46,579 bases of DNA from Hyphomicrobiales bacterium (GCA_900467745.1 UBQW01000005.1:92677-139255), one strand, 5' to 3'. Shown: positions 37,790 to 46,579, numbered from the stretch's first letter. A program made the numbers and translations. Notes: generated by a model from the letters alone, not told the origin.

Positions 37790-38464
37790 GTGAATATCCG
37801 TTTCGAAAGCGCCGGCGTCAGCTACGGGTCGCGGACTGCGCTGCAGCCGCTGACGCTCGAGCTCACCGAAAAGCGCATCGCCATCATCGGGCTGAACGGC
37901 TCCGGCAAGACGACCTTCGCGCGGCTGATCAACGGCTTGACTAAGCCGACGTCAGGCCGCGTCATCGTCAACGGCCGCGACACGTCGGACGAGAAGGCAG
38001 CGCTCGGCGATGTCGGCTTCATCTTCCAATCGCCGCAGAACCAGATCATCCTGCCCGTCGTGCGCGACGATATCGCCTTCGGGCTGAAAAGCCGGGGGCT
38101 TGCTAAGGCCGCGATCGAGACCAGGGTGGCCGAGGTGCTCGACCGCTTCAACGCCGGGCATCTCGCCGAGCGGCGCGCGCACGAGCTTTCCGGCGGCGAA
38201 CTGCAGATGGCGGCCCTGTGTTCGGTGCTCGCTACCGGCCCCGATATCCTCATTCTCGACGAGCCGACCAACCAGCTCGACCTGCGCAACCGCGGCCTCG
38301 TGCAGGGGCTGATCGAGAGCCTGCACGAAAGCGCCATCGTCATCACCCACGATCTGGAACTGATTTCGGATTATCCGCGCGTGCTGGTCTTTCACCAGGG
38401 GCAACTGGCGGCCGATGCGCCGGCCGCCGAGGCGATCGCCCGTTACCGGGAGCTCGCGGCCTGA
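37790..38464 (+). CDS. bioM: Biotin ECF transporter ATPase BioM
   Basis: Energy-coupling ATPase of the biotin uptake system. The 224-residue protein has Walker A GLNGSGKTT at 34-42, Q-loop in FIFQSPQNQIILPVV, signature LSGGELQ, Walker B ILILDEPTNQLD and the switch VITHD. The gene begins with GTG after CAGGGGG. It overlaps bioN by one base of its stop (TGATG). With bioN and bioY it forms the BioMNY operon known from rhizobia. Confidence 0.92.
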   Translation: MNIRFESAGVSYGSRTALQPLTLELTEKRIAIIGLNGSGKTTFARLINGLTKPTSGRVIVNGRDTSDEKAALGDVGFIFQSPQNQIILPVVRDDIAFGLKSRGLAKAAIETRVAEVLDRFNAGHLAERRAHELSGGELQMAALCSVLATGPDILILDEPTNQLDLRNRGLVQGLIESLHESAIVITHDLELISDYPRVLVFHQGQLAADAPAAEAIARYRELAA

Positions 38465-39072
38465 TGCAATCGCTTTATGTCGAGGGCAATAGCCGGCTGC
38501 ACCTGATCTCGGCGCGGGTGAAGCTCATCGTGCTCGCCGTGCTCGGCGTCGCGCTCTTTGCCACCGCCAACATCGCGCTGCTCGGCGTTGCCGTCGTCGC
38601 CACGGGCGCGGTCTATTTCGGCATCGGCATGCCGGTTCGTGCGGCCCTTGCGCGCTTGAAGCCGATCCTTCTCACCATTCTCATCGTCGCCGTCTTCAGC
38701 CTCGCCTTCAATCCATGGCATGGCGCCGTCGTCGCGCTGCTTCGGCTGACGGCGCTGATGCTGTTTGCCGCGAGCGTGACCGCGACAACCACGATCGCCG
38801 CCTTCATGGACGAGATCACGCTTGCCGCCCGGCCGCTGGAGCGCCTGGGGCTGGTGCGGGCCGACGATGTCGGGCTTGCCGTCGGGCTGGTGGTGCGCTT
38901 CGTGCCTGAAATCATCGGCCGCTACCACGCGATTGCCGAGGCGCACCATGCGCGCGGGCTGAAGGTGCGGCCGGCGACCGTGCTGGTGCCGCTCATCATT
39001 CTGACGCTGAAGGATGCTGATAACATCGCGGCTGCGATTGACGCGCGCGGTATTCGGCGGCATGTGAATTAG
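38464..39072 (+). CDS. bioN: Biotin ECF transporter transmembrane protein BioN
   Basis: EcfT-type coupling subunit that links the ATPase to BioY. The 202-residue protein has four or five hydrophobic helices and the two Ala-Arg-Gly coupling motifs near the C-terminus, EAHHARGLK and AAIDARGIRR, that contact the ATPase. Start chosen at 38464 because it overlaps the bioM stop (TGATG) and gives MQSLYVEGNSRLHLI; the frame extends leftwards inside bioM. Confidence 0.9.
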   Translation: MQSLYVEGNSRLHLISARVKLIVLAVLGVALFATANIALLGVAVVATGAVYFGIGMPVRAALARLKPILLTILIVAVFSLAFNPWHGAVVALLRLTALMLFAASVTATTTIAAFMDEITLAARPLERLGLVRADDVGLAVGLVVRFVPEIIGRYHAIAEAHHARGLKVRPATVLVPLIILTLKDADNIAAAIDARGIRRHVN

Positions 39073-39096
39073 CACCTATTGAACCACGGAGCCATC

Positions 39097-39660
39097 ATGA
39101 GCACCCGAGACCTCGTTCTGTCCGCCCTGTTTGCCGCCATCATCGTCGCGCTCGGCATTCTGCCGCCGATCACGCTCGGCTTCATTCCGGTGCCGATCAC
39201 GGCGCAGTCGCTCGGCGTGATGATGGCCGGTGTGGTGCTTGGCGCTCGGCGCGGCACGGTGGCGGTGCTGATCGTGCTGGTGCTTGTTGCGATCGGCCTG
39301 CCGGTTCTTTCCGGCGGACGCGGCGGGCTGGCGGCGTTTGCGGCGCCCACCACCGGCTTCCTGATCGGCTGGGTCTTTGCCTCCTTCACCACCGGCTATA
39401 TCAGCGAGCGGCTGGTGAAGCACGGCCAGGCGGCCGGCATGCAGCTGACCGGCTTCTTCTTCGCGGCCATGATGGGCGGGATCGTCGTGCTCTACGCCTT
39501 CGGCATCGTCTATCTCGCCTTTGCCGCGCAGATCGGCCTCAAGGCCGCGTTTACTGGCTCGATGGCCTTCATTCCCGGTGACGTGATCAAGGCCTTCGTG
39601 GCGGCGCTGGTCGGCCGCGCGGTCATGGCCGGCTATCCGCTGCTGCCTGTCAAGAGCTAA
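39097..39660 (+). CDS. bioY: Biotin-binding S component BioY
   Basis: Substrate-binding membrane subunit of the biotin transporter. The 187-residue protein has six hydrophobic helices and the family segments ALGILPPITLGFIPVPITAQ, GVVLGARRGTVAV, and AAPTTGFLIGWVFASF. Start at 39097 follows ACGGAG by six bases. It is 24 bases after bioN and two bases from the convergent thioesterase gene. Confidence 0.93.
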   Translation: MSTRDLVLSALFAAIIVALGILPPITLGFIPVPITAQSLGVMMAGVVLGARRGTVAVLIVLVLVAIGLPVLSGGRGGLAAFAAPTTGFLIGWVFASFTTGYISERLVKHGQAAGMQLTGFFFAAMMGGIVVLYAFGIVYLAFAAQIGLKAAFTGSMAFIPGDVIKAFVAALVGRAVMAGYPLLPVKS

Positions 39661-39662
39661 AG

Positions 39663-40064
39663 CTAGTTCATGAAACCGTAGAGCCAGTCCCGCGTCACCT
39701 CAGGCAGCGGGACCGGCGCCTTGTCCTCGCGCGTCTGCGCCTGCCAGACGATCTCGACCTCGGCGGCACGCTCATCGCCTGTGTCCACCGCGATGATGAA
39801 GCCAACGGAGCGCACGCCGATCTTGTCGACGGCGGTGGTGAACAGCACCATTTCATCATAGCGCAGAGGCCGACGCAGGATGCAGGTGATCTTGCTCGCC
39901 ACATAGAGCGGCTCGTCCGCCAACTCAGGTCGCTCCGACCAGAATTTCGCCAGCGCGGATTCGGCATAGGAGATGTAGGAGCCGAGGAACATCTGGCCGT
40001 TCATATCCACATCACGAAATGGCACGTGGATCTGCACAATGTTGGAGCGCATCGCAGCGTTCAT
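39663..40064 (-). CDS. Hotdog-fold acyl-CoA thioesterase
   Basis: The 133-residue protein shows the 4-hydroxybenzoyl-CoA thioesterase/YbgC layout: VPFRDVDMNGQMFLGSYISY with the catalytic Asp region and central helix, then ASKITCILRRPLRYDE and VEIVWQAQTRED strands. Substrate not predictable. It ends two bases from bioY in convergent order. Confidence 0.85.
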   Translation of the reverse strand: MNAAMRSNIVQIHVPFRDVDMNGQMFLGSYISYAESALAKFWSERPELADEPLYVASKITCILRRPLRYDEMVLFTTAVDKIGVRSVGFIIAVDTGDERAAEVEIVWQAQTREDKAPVPLPEVTRDWLYGFMN

Positions 40065-40280
40065 CGATTTCCCCCAGTCTCAGCCTTTGCTATTGCGCAA
40101 TTCCGGACGCAAAACCGCGCTACACTTTTGCTGGAATTGCTTTAGTCCCCCAAGAATAATCGCCTGCTAATATTATGTAAATGAACGCGAAAGGCGTATG
40201 ACAGCGCACGATTGTTGAAATCGCGAGCCCCTACCCCATCTGCTGTGGAACATGACGAGGCAGGCAGATAGAGTGATTGC

Positions 40281-41216
40281 ATGAGCACCCGCCTTTACGA
40301 ACATCCGATCTTTCTGGAACACATCACGCCCGAGGGCCACCCCGAGCGCTCCGACCGGTTGCGGGCGCTGAACGTGGCGCTGGGGCATCCGCATTTCGAC
40401 CGGCTGGACCGCCAGCAGGCGCCGCAGGCCTCCGAGGACGCCGTGCTTCTGGCACATCCGGAAGAGCACCTCTTCGCCGTGATGCGGCAGGTGCCGGAGG
40501 AAGAAGGCGAGATCAACCAGCTCGAGGCCGACACCTATGCCAGCCCGAAAAGCCTGCAAGCGGCGCTGACGGGGATCGGCGGCGCGATGGCGGCGGTCGA
40601 CGACGTCTTCACCGGCAAGGCGGACAATGTCTTCGTCGCCTCAAGGCCACCCGGCCACCACGCCGAGAAATCCAAGGCGATGGGCTTCTGCTTCTTCAAC
40701 AACGCCGCCATTGCCGCACGCCACGCCCAGCGCAGGCACGGCGCCGAGCGCGTGGCGATCGTCGATTGGGACGTGCACCACGGCAACGGCACGCAGGACA
40801 TCTTCTGGGACGATCCGTCCGTGCTGTTCTGCTCGACGCACCAGATGCCGCTCTACCCCGGCAGCGGCGCCAAGAACGAAACCGGCGCGCACGACACGAT
40901 CGTCAACGCACCGCTTTCGCCCAATGTCGGCAGCGAGCATTTCCGCGAGGCTTTCAAATCCCGCGTGTTGCCGGCGCTGAACGACTTCCGCCCCGACCTG
41001 ATCATCATCTCGGCCGGCTTCGACGCGCATCACCGCGACCCGCTGGCGCAGATCAACCTTGTCGGCGAGGACTTCGACTGGGCGACCGGGCGGCTGCTCG
41101 AAGTGGCCGACAAAAGTGCCGGCAACCGGGTCGTCAGCCTTCTGGAAGGCGGCTATGATCTGGAGGGGCTGGCCGAATCGGCCGGGCTGCATGTTTTGAG
41201 AATGATGAAGGGTTGA
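40281..41216 (+). CDS. Histone-deacetylase-like amidohydrolase
   Basis: Member of the arginase/deacetylase fold (AcuC/AphA/HDAC class II type), which hydrolyses acetyl-lysine or acetylpolyamines. The 311-residue protein has the motif [21 protein letters not shown] with the paired catalytic His, zinc ligands in [17 protein letters not shown], and [12 protein letters not shown], plus the closing [14 protein letters not shown]. The substrate could be an acetylated protein or polyamine. It is followed by xseB, an order I associate with alphaproteobacteria. Confidence 0.92.
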   Translation: MSTRLYEHPIFLEHITPEGHPERSDRLRALNVALGHPHFDRLDRQQAPQASEDAVLLAHPEEHLFAVMRQVPEEEGEINQLEADTYASPKSLQAALTGIGGAMAAVDDVFTGKADNVFVASRPPGHHAEKSKAMGFCFFNNAAIAARHAQRRHGAERVAIVDWDVHHGNGTQDIFWDDPSVLFCSTHQMPLYPGSGAKNETGAHDTIVNAPLSPNVGSEHFREAFKSRVLPALNDFRPDLIIISAGFDAHHRDPLAQINLVGEDFDWATGRLLEVADKSAGNRVVSLLEGGYDLEGLAESAGLHVLRMMKG

Positions 41217-41218
41217 GC

Positions 41219-41470
41219 ATGACCGACAACGCCAAGCCGGAGGTTTCCGGCCTCTCTTTCGAAAAGGCGGTCGCCGAACTCGAGAGCATCGTCGCGCGAC
41301 TGGAACGCGGCGACGTGGCGCTGGACGAGTCCATCGAGATCTACGAGCGCGGCGAAGTGCTGAAGAAGCACTGCGAGACGCTGCTCTCGGCGGCTGAAAA
41401 CCGGATTGAGAAGATCAGGCTCGACCGCGCGGGCAAGCCGCAGGGTGTGGAGCCGCTGGACGGGGCTTGA
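41219..41470 (+). CDS. xseB: Exodeoxyribonuclease VII small subunit
   Basis: Small subunit of the single-strand exonuclease VII. The 83-residue protein has the family plan of two helices: [20 protein letters not shown], then [25 protein letters not shown]. It begins two bases after the deacetylase stop, a TTG at 41213 being the only other in-frame start. The large subunit XseA is not in the window. Confidence 0.95.
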   Translation: MTDNAKPEVSGLSFEKAVAELESIVARLERGDVALDESIEIYERGEVLKKHCETLLSAAENRIEKIRLDRAGKPQGVEPLDGA

Positions 41471-41808
41471 GGCGTATCGCGGCAATATGCGGGACAGTGA
41501 GATCGCCGGAAACTCTCTGAGCGCTACGCATATTCCGCCCTCATCCCCGTGCCCAGACTTCGTCCGGGCGATGTCACAGGGATCCAGCGCGATCAAGTCC
41601 TTGATCGCAATAGACTCTCTTCGCCGCGCAGACGCGCGTCGGCTGGGTTCCTGTGACAAGCACAGGAATGAGGGAGGGTAAGTTGGCGCGTGCCGAATAG
41701 GTCCCTTTCCTGCAATAGCCACCCTCCGCAAACATCCCCATCAAAGCCCTTGGCCAGCGCCCAGATCGCGGTCTATCATCCCCGAAACACCAGAGGGGAC
41801 GAGACGGC
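41471..41808. other. Intergenic region between xseB and the SDR gene
   Basis: This 338-base stretch has no gene I can support. Most of it is a palindromic repeat (41538-41678). The remaining part before the SDR start is ordinary sequence with no recognisable promoter. It is the left edge of the second accessory patch. Confidence 0.6.
41538..41678. repeat. Imperfect palindromic intergenic element
   Basis: The two ends are inverted: left GCCCTCATCCCCGTGC, right GCACAGGAATGAGGGAGGG; inner arms TGTCACAGGGATCCAGC and GCTGGGTTCCTGTGACA. The left arm carries an extra 19-base insertion, itself a small hairpin (GCCCAGAC/GTCCGGGC), absent from the right arm. The type resembles the CCTCATCC...GTGACAAGCACAGG repeats seen in many rhizobial intergenic regions, as I remember them. 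Confidence 0.65.
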
Positions 41809-42576
41809 ATGACGGACAGGTTGAAGGGTAAGATCGCGATTGTCTCGGGCGGCGCGACCGGCATGGGCGGAGCGGCGTCGAAGCTGTTTGCGGCCGAGGG
41901 CGCGAAGGTGGCGATCATCGACCGCAATGGCGAGGCGGCGGCTGAGACGGTGAAGGATATCCGCGCCGCCGGTGGCGAGGCCGATTTCTGGACGGCGGAT
42001 GTGTCCGACGAGACGGCGGTGAACGCGGCGGTCTCCGCCATCGAGGCGCGCTACGGCGCGGTGACCGTGCTCTTCAACCATGCCGGCACGATCGTCATCA
42101 AGCCGTTCCTCGAGACCACGCTTGAGGAATGGGACTGGCTGCATGCCGTCAACGTGCGCTCGATGTTCCTGATGACCAAGGCGGTGCTGCCGAAGATGAT
42201 TGCGGCCGGCGGCGGGTCGATCGTCTGCACCTCGTCGATCTCGGCGGTGGCGGCGACGCCGATGGAGGTGCTCTACGACACGACCAAGGGCGCCGTGCAC
42301 ATGTTCGCACGCGCCATCGCCGTCGAGTTCCGCGACCGCAACATCCGCTGCAACGCGGTCTGCCCCGGCTTCATCCGCACACCGCACGGCCTTCGTGAGG
42401 TGGCCGACCTGCAGAAACTCGGCGTCGACGTCTCGGATGCCGCGATCGCCGCGCAGCAGGGGCGCATCGGCGAGCCGGAGGATGTGGCACGGGCCGCCCT
42501 CTATCTCGCCAGCGATGAGTCGAGCTTCGTCAACGGCGCGCATCTGTTCGTCGATAACGGCTTTACGGCGATGTGA
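41809..42576 (+). CDS. Short-chain dehydrogenase/reductase
   Basis: The 255-residue SDR has the Rossmann loop SGGATGMGGAASKLF (14-26), NHAG at 90-93, catalytic Ser142 or Ser143, and Tyr156-x3-Lys160 in LYDTTKGAVHM. FVNGAHLFVDNGFTAM closes the C-terminus as in glucose-dehydrogenase-like SDRs. An Asp (IIDRN) at the end of strand 2 favours NAD over NADP. Substrate unknown. It lies alone in the accessory patch between xseB and dxs. Confidence 0.9.
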   Translation: MTDRLKGKIAIVSGGATGMGGAASKLFAAEGAKVAIIDRNGEAAAETVKDIRAAGGEADFWTADVSDETAVNAAVSAIEARYGAVTVLFNHAGTIVIKPFLETTLEEWDWLHAVNVRSMFLMTKAVLPKMIAAGGGSIVCTSSISAVAATPMEVLYDTTKGAVHMFARAIAVEFRDRNIRCNAVCPGFIRTPHGLREVADLQKLGVDVSDAAIAAQQGRIGEPEDVARAALYLASDESSFVNGAHLFVDNGFTAM

Positions 42577-42655
42577 TCGCTGCGGGCGGCGGCGCTTGAT
42601 GGGCGGCCGGTGGCGGCGTCTCGACCAAGTCGCAGAGGTCGATTATATTGGCGGC

Positions 42656-42964
42656 ATGGACAAGGATCAGGTCATCGCGATCATTCGCAAGCATGAGGAC
42701 GCGCTCAGGGCTGAGGGCGTTCTCGGGCTTTCGCTGTTTGGCTCGGTCGCCCGCGGCGAAGCGACAGCGGAGTCCGATATCGATGTCATCGTTGAGCTTA
42801 CGGACGAAGTGCTGCATTCCGGCTTCGGATATTTCGGGACGCTGTATCGTCTCAAAGAAAGACTTGAAGATATCACCGGCCGGCCTGTCGACGTCATCTC
42901 GGAACCGATCGAGAAGCCTCGCCTCGCCAAAGAGATCGAAAGAGACCGCCAAGTTGCCTTCTAG
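42656..42964 (+). CDS. MNT-type minimal nucleotidyltransferase (putative antitoxin)
   Basis: The 102-residue protein has the nucleotidyltransferase motif GS-x10-DxD: LFGSVARGEATAESDID, with G29, S30, D41 and D43. MNT proteins of this size pair with HEPN (DUF86) toxins and act as antitoxins, in known cases by modifying the HEPN protein. Here the HEPN partner that should follow is only a short decayed stump (42954-43043), so the gene is an orphan. The ATG at 42656 is used; no strong ribosome site is seen. Confidence 0.85.
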   Translation: MDKDQVIAIIRKHEDALRAEGVLGLSLFGSVARGEATAESDIDVIVELTDEVLHSGFGYFGTLYRLKERLEDITGRPVDVISEPIEKPRLAKEIERDRQVAF

Positions 42965-43043
42965 CAAACCATAGCTCCGTCTGGCCGACATCACCGACAA
43001 CAGTCGAAAGATATTGGCGTATACCGAGGGCATGACCTATAGC
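42954..43043 (+). pseudogene. HEPN (DUF86) toxin, decayed N-terminal stump
   Basis: The frame overlapping the MNT stop reads LPSSKP, an in-frame TAG, then LRLADITDNSRKILAYTEGM and TYSA. This follows the start of DUF86 HEPN proteins (LRDI...RILEYTAGMD-like). Beyond codon 30 the sequence becomes the antisense end of the HTH gene at 43037. About 80 residues, including the catalytic RxxxxH region, are therefore missing. Confidence 0.6.
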
Positions 43044-43387
43044 GCGATCACCGTCCTGATCTCCGCGTAGTCGGCATGCAAGCCATCGGCATCGCGTTCG
43101 ATCAGACCGGCGCGGGAAAGGATATCAACGTCGTCGTGAACGCGGCGATAGTCGCGGTTCAGGCTCTTGGCCAGAGCGGCGATACTTGCCTGAGGATTGC
43201 CGCGTAGGTGGCGAAGCAGTTCCAGCCGCTTGGCCGTCATCGTGCGCGCGAAGACCTCCCAATCCACGAAGGTCAGGTGTTCCTCGGAAACGGGCTGGCC
43301 CGCCTCGGCGCGCTGCCATGCGTCGATGAAGCGGCTAGCGGCGTCCTCGAAAGAACCGCCAGTATGTACGTCGATGCTCTTGCTCAT
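43037..43387 (-). CDS. HTH protein, MarR-like (HVO_A0114-type)
   Basis: The 116-residue protein has a winged-helix region: RLELLRHLRGNPQASIAALA, then KSLNRDYRRVHDDVDILSRA, then GLIERDADGL as the wing. This fits the HVO_A0114-like putative DNA-binding proteins that often accompany toxin genes. The start at 43387 follows AAGG; an upstream in-frame ATG at 43429 is less likely. No toxin gene follows on either side; the pirin gene is divergent. Confidence 0.75.
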   Translation of the reverse strand: MSKSIDVHTGGSFEDAASRFIDAWQRAEAGQPVSEEHLTFVDWEVFARTMTAKRLELLRHLRGNPQASIAALAKSLNRDYRRVHDDVDILSRAGLIERDADGLHADYAEIRTVIAL

Positions 43388-43514
43388 ATCGCCTTGCCTC
43401 TCGTGGCCCATACTGTCGGTGGTCGCCATAGCCCGTCAATCGCCTCGAGCCTGCCTTCTGGTCATCGCGCGCGATAGCCGATAAGCTCACCGCTTTCGCC
43501 AACGGAGACACCCC

Positions 43515-44435
43515 ATGTCCTTCTTCCCCGGCAAAGACCCCCTCCCCGGCGATGCCTTTGCCTGCGACGCCATCGAGAACCTGATCATCCCCCGTACCAG
43601 CGATATTGGCGGGTTTCAGGTGCGGCGGGCGCTGCCGACGCGGCAGCGGCGGCTGGTGGGGCCGTTTATCTTTTTCGATCGGATGGGGCCGGCGATCTTG
43701 AAGCCGGACGAGGCACTCGACGTGAAGCCGCATCCGCACATCGGGTTGTCGACGGTCACCTATCTGTTCGATGGCGAAATCCGGCATCTCGATAGCCTCG
43801 GCACCGAGAAGGTGATCCGGCCTGGAGATATCAACCTGATGACGGCGGGGCGCGGCATCGTGCATTCGGAGCGCACGCCGGATAATCTGCGCGGCCATCC
43901 GCTCCTGATGTCCGGGCTGCAGACGTGGCTGGCACTGCCCGATGACAAGGAGGAGATCGATCCCTCTTTCGCGCACACGGAAAAGAGCGCGATGCCTGTC
44001 ATCGACGAGCGCGGGATGCGCGGGCGGGTTGTCATCGGTGCGTTCGAGGGCATGACTTCGCCGGTCAACGTGCTTTCCGACACGCTCTATGCCGATATCA
44101 ATCTCGATGCCGGCGCGAAGTTCCCGTTCGCGGCCGCGCATGAGGAGCGGGCAATCTACGTGTTGTCGGGCGAGGTGGTGATCGCGGGCGACCGATTCGC
44201 GGCCGATCAGCTTCTGGTTTTCCGTCCGGGTGATGCGATCACGCTCGAGGGCGGTGCCCAAGGCTGTCATCTCATGCTGTTCGGCGGGGCGGCGCTGAAC
44301 TCGAAGCGCTACATCTGGTGGAACTTCGTTTCCTCCTCGAAAGAGCGGATCGAAAAGGCCAAGGAAGAATGGCGTACCGGTCGTTTCGACATCGTTCCGG
44401 GGGATGAAGAGGAATTCGTCCCTTTGCCGGAGTAG
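43515..44435 (+). CDS. Pirin-family protein
   Basis: The 306-residue bicupin has the pirin metal ligands His73, His75, His117 and Glu119 (KPHPHIGLSTVTYLF and AGRGIVHSERT), expected to bind Fe(II). Pirins include quercetin dioxygenase-like enzymes and redox sensors; the role here is unknown. It is the last gene before dxs and its promoter is divergent from the HTH gene. Confidence 0.92.
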   Translation: MSFFPGKDPLPGDAFACDAIENLIIPRTSDIGGFQVRRALPTRQRRLVGPFIFFDRMGPAILKPDEALDVKPHPHIGLSTVTYLFDGEIRHLDSLGTEKVIRPGDINLMTAGRGIVHSERTPDNLRGHPLLMSGLQTWLALPDDKEEIDPSFAHTEKSAMPVIDERGMRGRVVIGAFEGMTSPVNVLSDTLYADINLDAGAKFPFAAAHEERAIYVLSGEVVIAGDRFAADQLLVFRPGDAITLEGGAQGCHLMLFGGAALNSKRYIWWNFVSSSKERIEKAKEEWRTGRFDIVPGDEEEFVPLPE

Positions 44436-44570
44436 CGTTCTCCTCTAGAAAGGATCCTTGCGGTTCTTGAAATCGACTTCTTTCACCGCAACTTATGGCC
44501 TAAAGGCTATGTGCCCCAAAACGCCTGGAAAAGACGACAAGAACAAGAACGACAAGAAAGAGTGCCTCCC

Positions 44571-46487
44571 GTGACACAACCGCCGAAGACGCCGCTGCTG
44601 GACAAGGTCATTTATCCGGCCGACCTCCGAAAGCTGGAGGATCGCGACCTGCCGCAGCTTGCGCGCGAGGTGCGCGACGAGATGATCGACGCGGTGTCGA
44701 AGACGGGCGGACATCTGGGCGCCGGCCTCGGCGTGGTCGAACTGACGATCGCCATCCACAATGTCTTCAACACGCCCGACGACAAGCTGATCTTCGATGT
44801 CGGGCACCAGTGTTATCCCCACAAGATCCTGACCGGCCGGCGCGACCGCATTCGCACGCTGCGCCAGGAAGGCGGGCTCTCGGGCTTTACCCGCCGCGCC
44901 GAGAGCGAATACGATCCATTCGGCGCCGCGCACTCCTCGACCTCGATCTCGGCCGGCCTCGGCATGGCCGTTGCGGCAGATCTCTCCGGCTCGAAGCGCA
45001 ACGTGATCGCCGTGATCGGCGACGGCGCGATGTCTGCGGGCATGGCCTATGAGGCGCTCAACAATGCCGGCGCGCTCGATGCGCGGCTGATCGTCATCCT
45101 CAACGACAACGACATGTCGATCGCGCCGCCGACGGGCGCCATGAGCGCCTATCTGGCGCGTCTGGCCTCGGGCCGCACCTATATGGGCATGCGCGAGGTC
45201 GGCAAGAAGCTGACGAGCTATCTCGGCAAATCGGTCGATCGCGCCATTACCCGCGCCGTCGAACATGCCCGCGGCTACGTGACCGGCGGCACCATGTTCG
45301 AGGAGATGGGCTTCTACCATATCGGCCCGATCGACGGTCACTCATTCGAGCACCTGCTGCCCGTGCTGCGCAATGTGCGCGACAATGCGCATGGGCCGGT
45401 GCTGATCCATGTGGTGACGCAGAAGGGCAAAGGCTATGCGCCGGCGGAGGCTGCGGCCGACAAGTATCACGGCGTCAACAAGTTCGATGTCATCACCGGC
45501 GCGCAGGCGAAGGTGAAGCCGAACGCGCCGAGCTACACCAATGTGTTTGCCGAAGCGCTGGTGCAGGAAGCCGAGCTCGACGACAAGATCGTCGGCATCA
45601 CCGCCGCCATGCCGAGCGGCACAGGTCTCGACAAGCTGGCAAGCGTGTTTCCGTCGCGCTGTTTCGATGTCGGCATTGCCGAGCAGCATGCCGTGACCTT
45701 CGCGGCCGGGCTTGCCGCCGAAGGTTACAAGCCGTTTACAGCACTTTATTCGACCTTCCTGCAGCGCGCATTCGACCAGGTGGTGCACGATGTGGCGATC
45801 CAGGGCCTGCCGGTGCGCTTCCCGATCGACCGCGCCGGCTTCGTCGGCGCCGATGGGCCGACACATGCGGGCTCGTTCGACACGACTTTCCTCGCGATGC
45901 TGCCGGGCTTCGTCGTCATGGCCGCCGCCGACGAGGCGGAGCTGAAGCACATGGTGCGCACGGCGGCCGCCTATGACGCCGGCCCGATCTCCTTCCGTTA
46001 TCCGCGCGGCGAAGGTGTGGGCGTCGAGATGCCGGTGCGTGGCGAAATCCTGCAGATCGGCAAGGGCCGTATCGTCAAGGAAGGCACCAAGGTGGCGCTG
46101 CTCTCCTTCGGCACGCGCCTGGCGGACTGCATGCTTGCCGCCGAGGACCTCGATGCCGCAGGCCTTTCAACCACGGTTGCCGACGCCCGCTTCGCCAAGC
46201 CGCTCGACCACGATCTGATCCGCCAACTGGCTCGTCACCACGAAATGCTGATCACCGTCGAAGAAGGTGCCGTCGGCGGCTTCGGCAGCCATGTGCTGCA
46301 GTTCCTTGCGACCGAGGGCCTGCTCGACAACGGGCTGAAGGTTCGCTCGCTTGTAATGCCCGATCTCTGGGTGGAGCAGGCAAAGCCCGAGGTGATGAAC
46401 GCGCAGGCCGGGCTCGACCGGGCCGGGATTGTCGGCACCGTGTTCAAGGCGCTTGGGCGGCCGGCGGCTGTTGGGTTTGCTGGGTAA
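44571..46487 (+). CDS. dxs: 1-deoxy-D-xylulose-5-phosphate synthase
   Basis: First step of the MEP isoprenoid pathway: a thiamine-diphosphate enzyme joining pyruvate and glyceraldehyde 3-phosphate. The 638-residue protein has H48 and H79 in the active site, the TPP motif GDGAMSAG (150-157) to NDND (178-181), the transketolase-type [18 protein letters not shown] with the catalytic Glu, and a C-terminal domain ending near [11 protein letters not shown] prefer the GTG at 44571 because AAGAAAGAG lies about ten bases upstream; an in-frame GTG at 44562 is nearly as good, and the frame reaches 44511. Confidence 0.96.
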   Translation: MTQPPKTPLLDKVIYPADLRKLEDRDLPQLAREVRDEMIDAVSKTGGHLGAGLGVVELTIAIHNVFNTPDDKLIFDVGHQCYPHKILTGRRDRIRTLRQEGGLSGFTRRAESEYDPFGAAHSSTSISAGLGMAVAADLSGSKRNVIAVIGDGAMSAGMAYEALNNAGALDARLIVILNDNDMSIAPPTGAMSAYLARLASGRTYMGMREVGKKLTSYLGKSVDRAITRAVEHARGYVTGGTMFEEMGFYHIGPIDGHSFEHLLPVLRNVRDNAHGPVLIHVVTQKGKGYAPAEAAADKYHGVNKFDVITGAQAKVKPNAPSYTNVFAEALVQEAELDDKIVGITAAMPSGTGLDKLASVFPSRCFDVGIAEQHAVTFAAGLAAEGYKPFTALYSTFLQRAFDQVVHDVAIQGLPVRFPIDRAGFVGADGPTHAGSFDTTFLAMLPGFVVMAAADEAELKHMVRTAAAYDAGPISFRYPRGEGVGVEMPVRGEILQIGKGRIVKEGTKVALLSFGTRLADCMLAAEDLDAAGLSTTVADARFAKPLDHDLIRQLARHHEMLITVEEGAVGGFGSHVLQFLATEGLLDNGLKVRSLVMPDLWVEQAKPEVMNAQAGLDRAGIVGTVFKALGRPAAVGFAG

Positions 46488-46579
46488 GCGGGCGTCGAGT
46501 TTGTATTGGCGGGGTGAATGAACGCTCGGCCCCTGGGAATTTCCATACGCTAGCTCTGCGCAAGAATTACCCCCCTCTG

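Overview
The window looks like chromosomal DNA from an alphaproteobacterium of the order Rhizobiales, most likely Rhizobium or a close relative. The signs are high GC, RIME-like intergenic repeats with inverted copies, a ctaC-ctaD-ctaB-small gene-ctaG-ctaE cytochrome oxidase operon, a DUF983-SURF1-ispH-thrB-rnhA run, a BioMNY biotin transporter, a RibB with a degenerate GTP cyclohydrolase II half, and an HDAC-like/xseB pair near dxs. The genus is inferred from gene content and order; no search was run.

Layout. 1-1230: RIME-like repeats around two gene stumps, a LysR regulator without its 5' end and the 3' end of an AEC permease, joined head to head as if one deletion had removed the middle of a divergent pair. 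1230-4903 (minus): rnhA, thrB, ispH, SURF1 and DUF983. 5025-13713: an accessory block of about 9 kb with a chloramphenicol-phosphotransferase-like kinase, a VOC protein, a 59-residue membrane protein, two DUF1254/DUF1214 genes (one broken by a single in-frame TGA where a Trp is expected), an EamA exporter, a divergent NepI-like MFS/AraC pair, a 73-residue protein and a glycosyltransferase-like gene. 13974-19374 (minus): the cox operon, with a good hairpin terminator after ctaE. The block separates ctaE from DUF983 and SURF1, which I believe adjoin it in related genomes.

19712-30132: an IalB-like secreted protein, tldD, a GNAT, a MazG-like protein, a D,D-carboxypeptidase with a SPOR domain, a polysaccharide deacetylase, pdxH, a surface lipoprotein, a J-domain protein, fabI, a phosphoglycerate-mutase-like phosphatase and a small secreted DUF1344 protein. 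30376-33549: a large membrane protein with CHASE-like, PAS, GGDEF and EAL regions. 33720-35928: aroC-ribB with a strong terminator. Then a KTSC protein, a YcaQ/AlkX-type DNA glycosylase, bioMNY and a hotdog thioesterase. 40281-46487: an HDAC-like deacetylase and xseB, then a second accessory patch (palindromic repeat, SDR, MNT-type nucleotidyltransferase beside a decayed HEPN stump, HTH protein, pirin) before dxs.

Functionally the core genes cover oxidase subunits and their assembly (CtaB/CtaG/SURF1), isoprenoid synthesis (Dxs, IspH), cofactor supply (PdxH, RibB, BioMNY) and envelope work. No tRNA, rRNA, CRISPR array or intact insertion sequence was seen. I found no clearly new multi-gene system. 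The most notable observations are small: the deletion scar, the Trp-to-TGA nonsense codon, two small membrane-protein genes, the MNT/HEPN remnant, and palindromes nested inside repeats.
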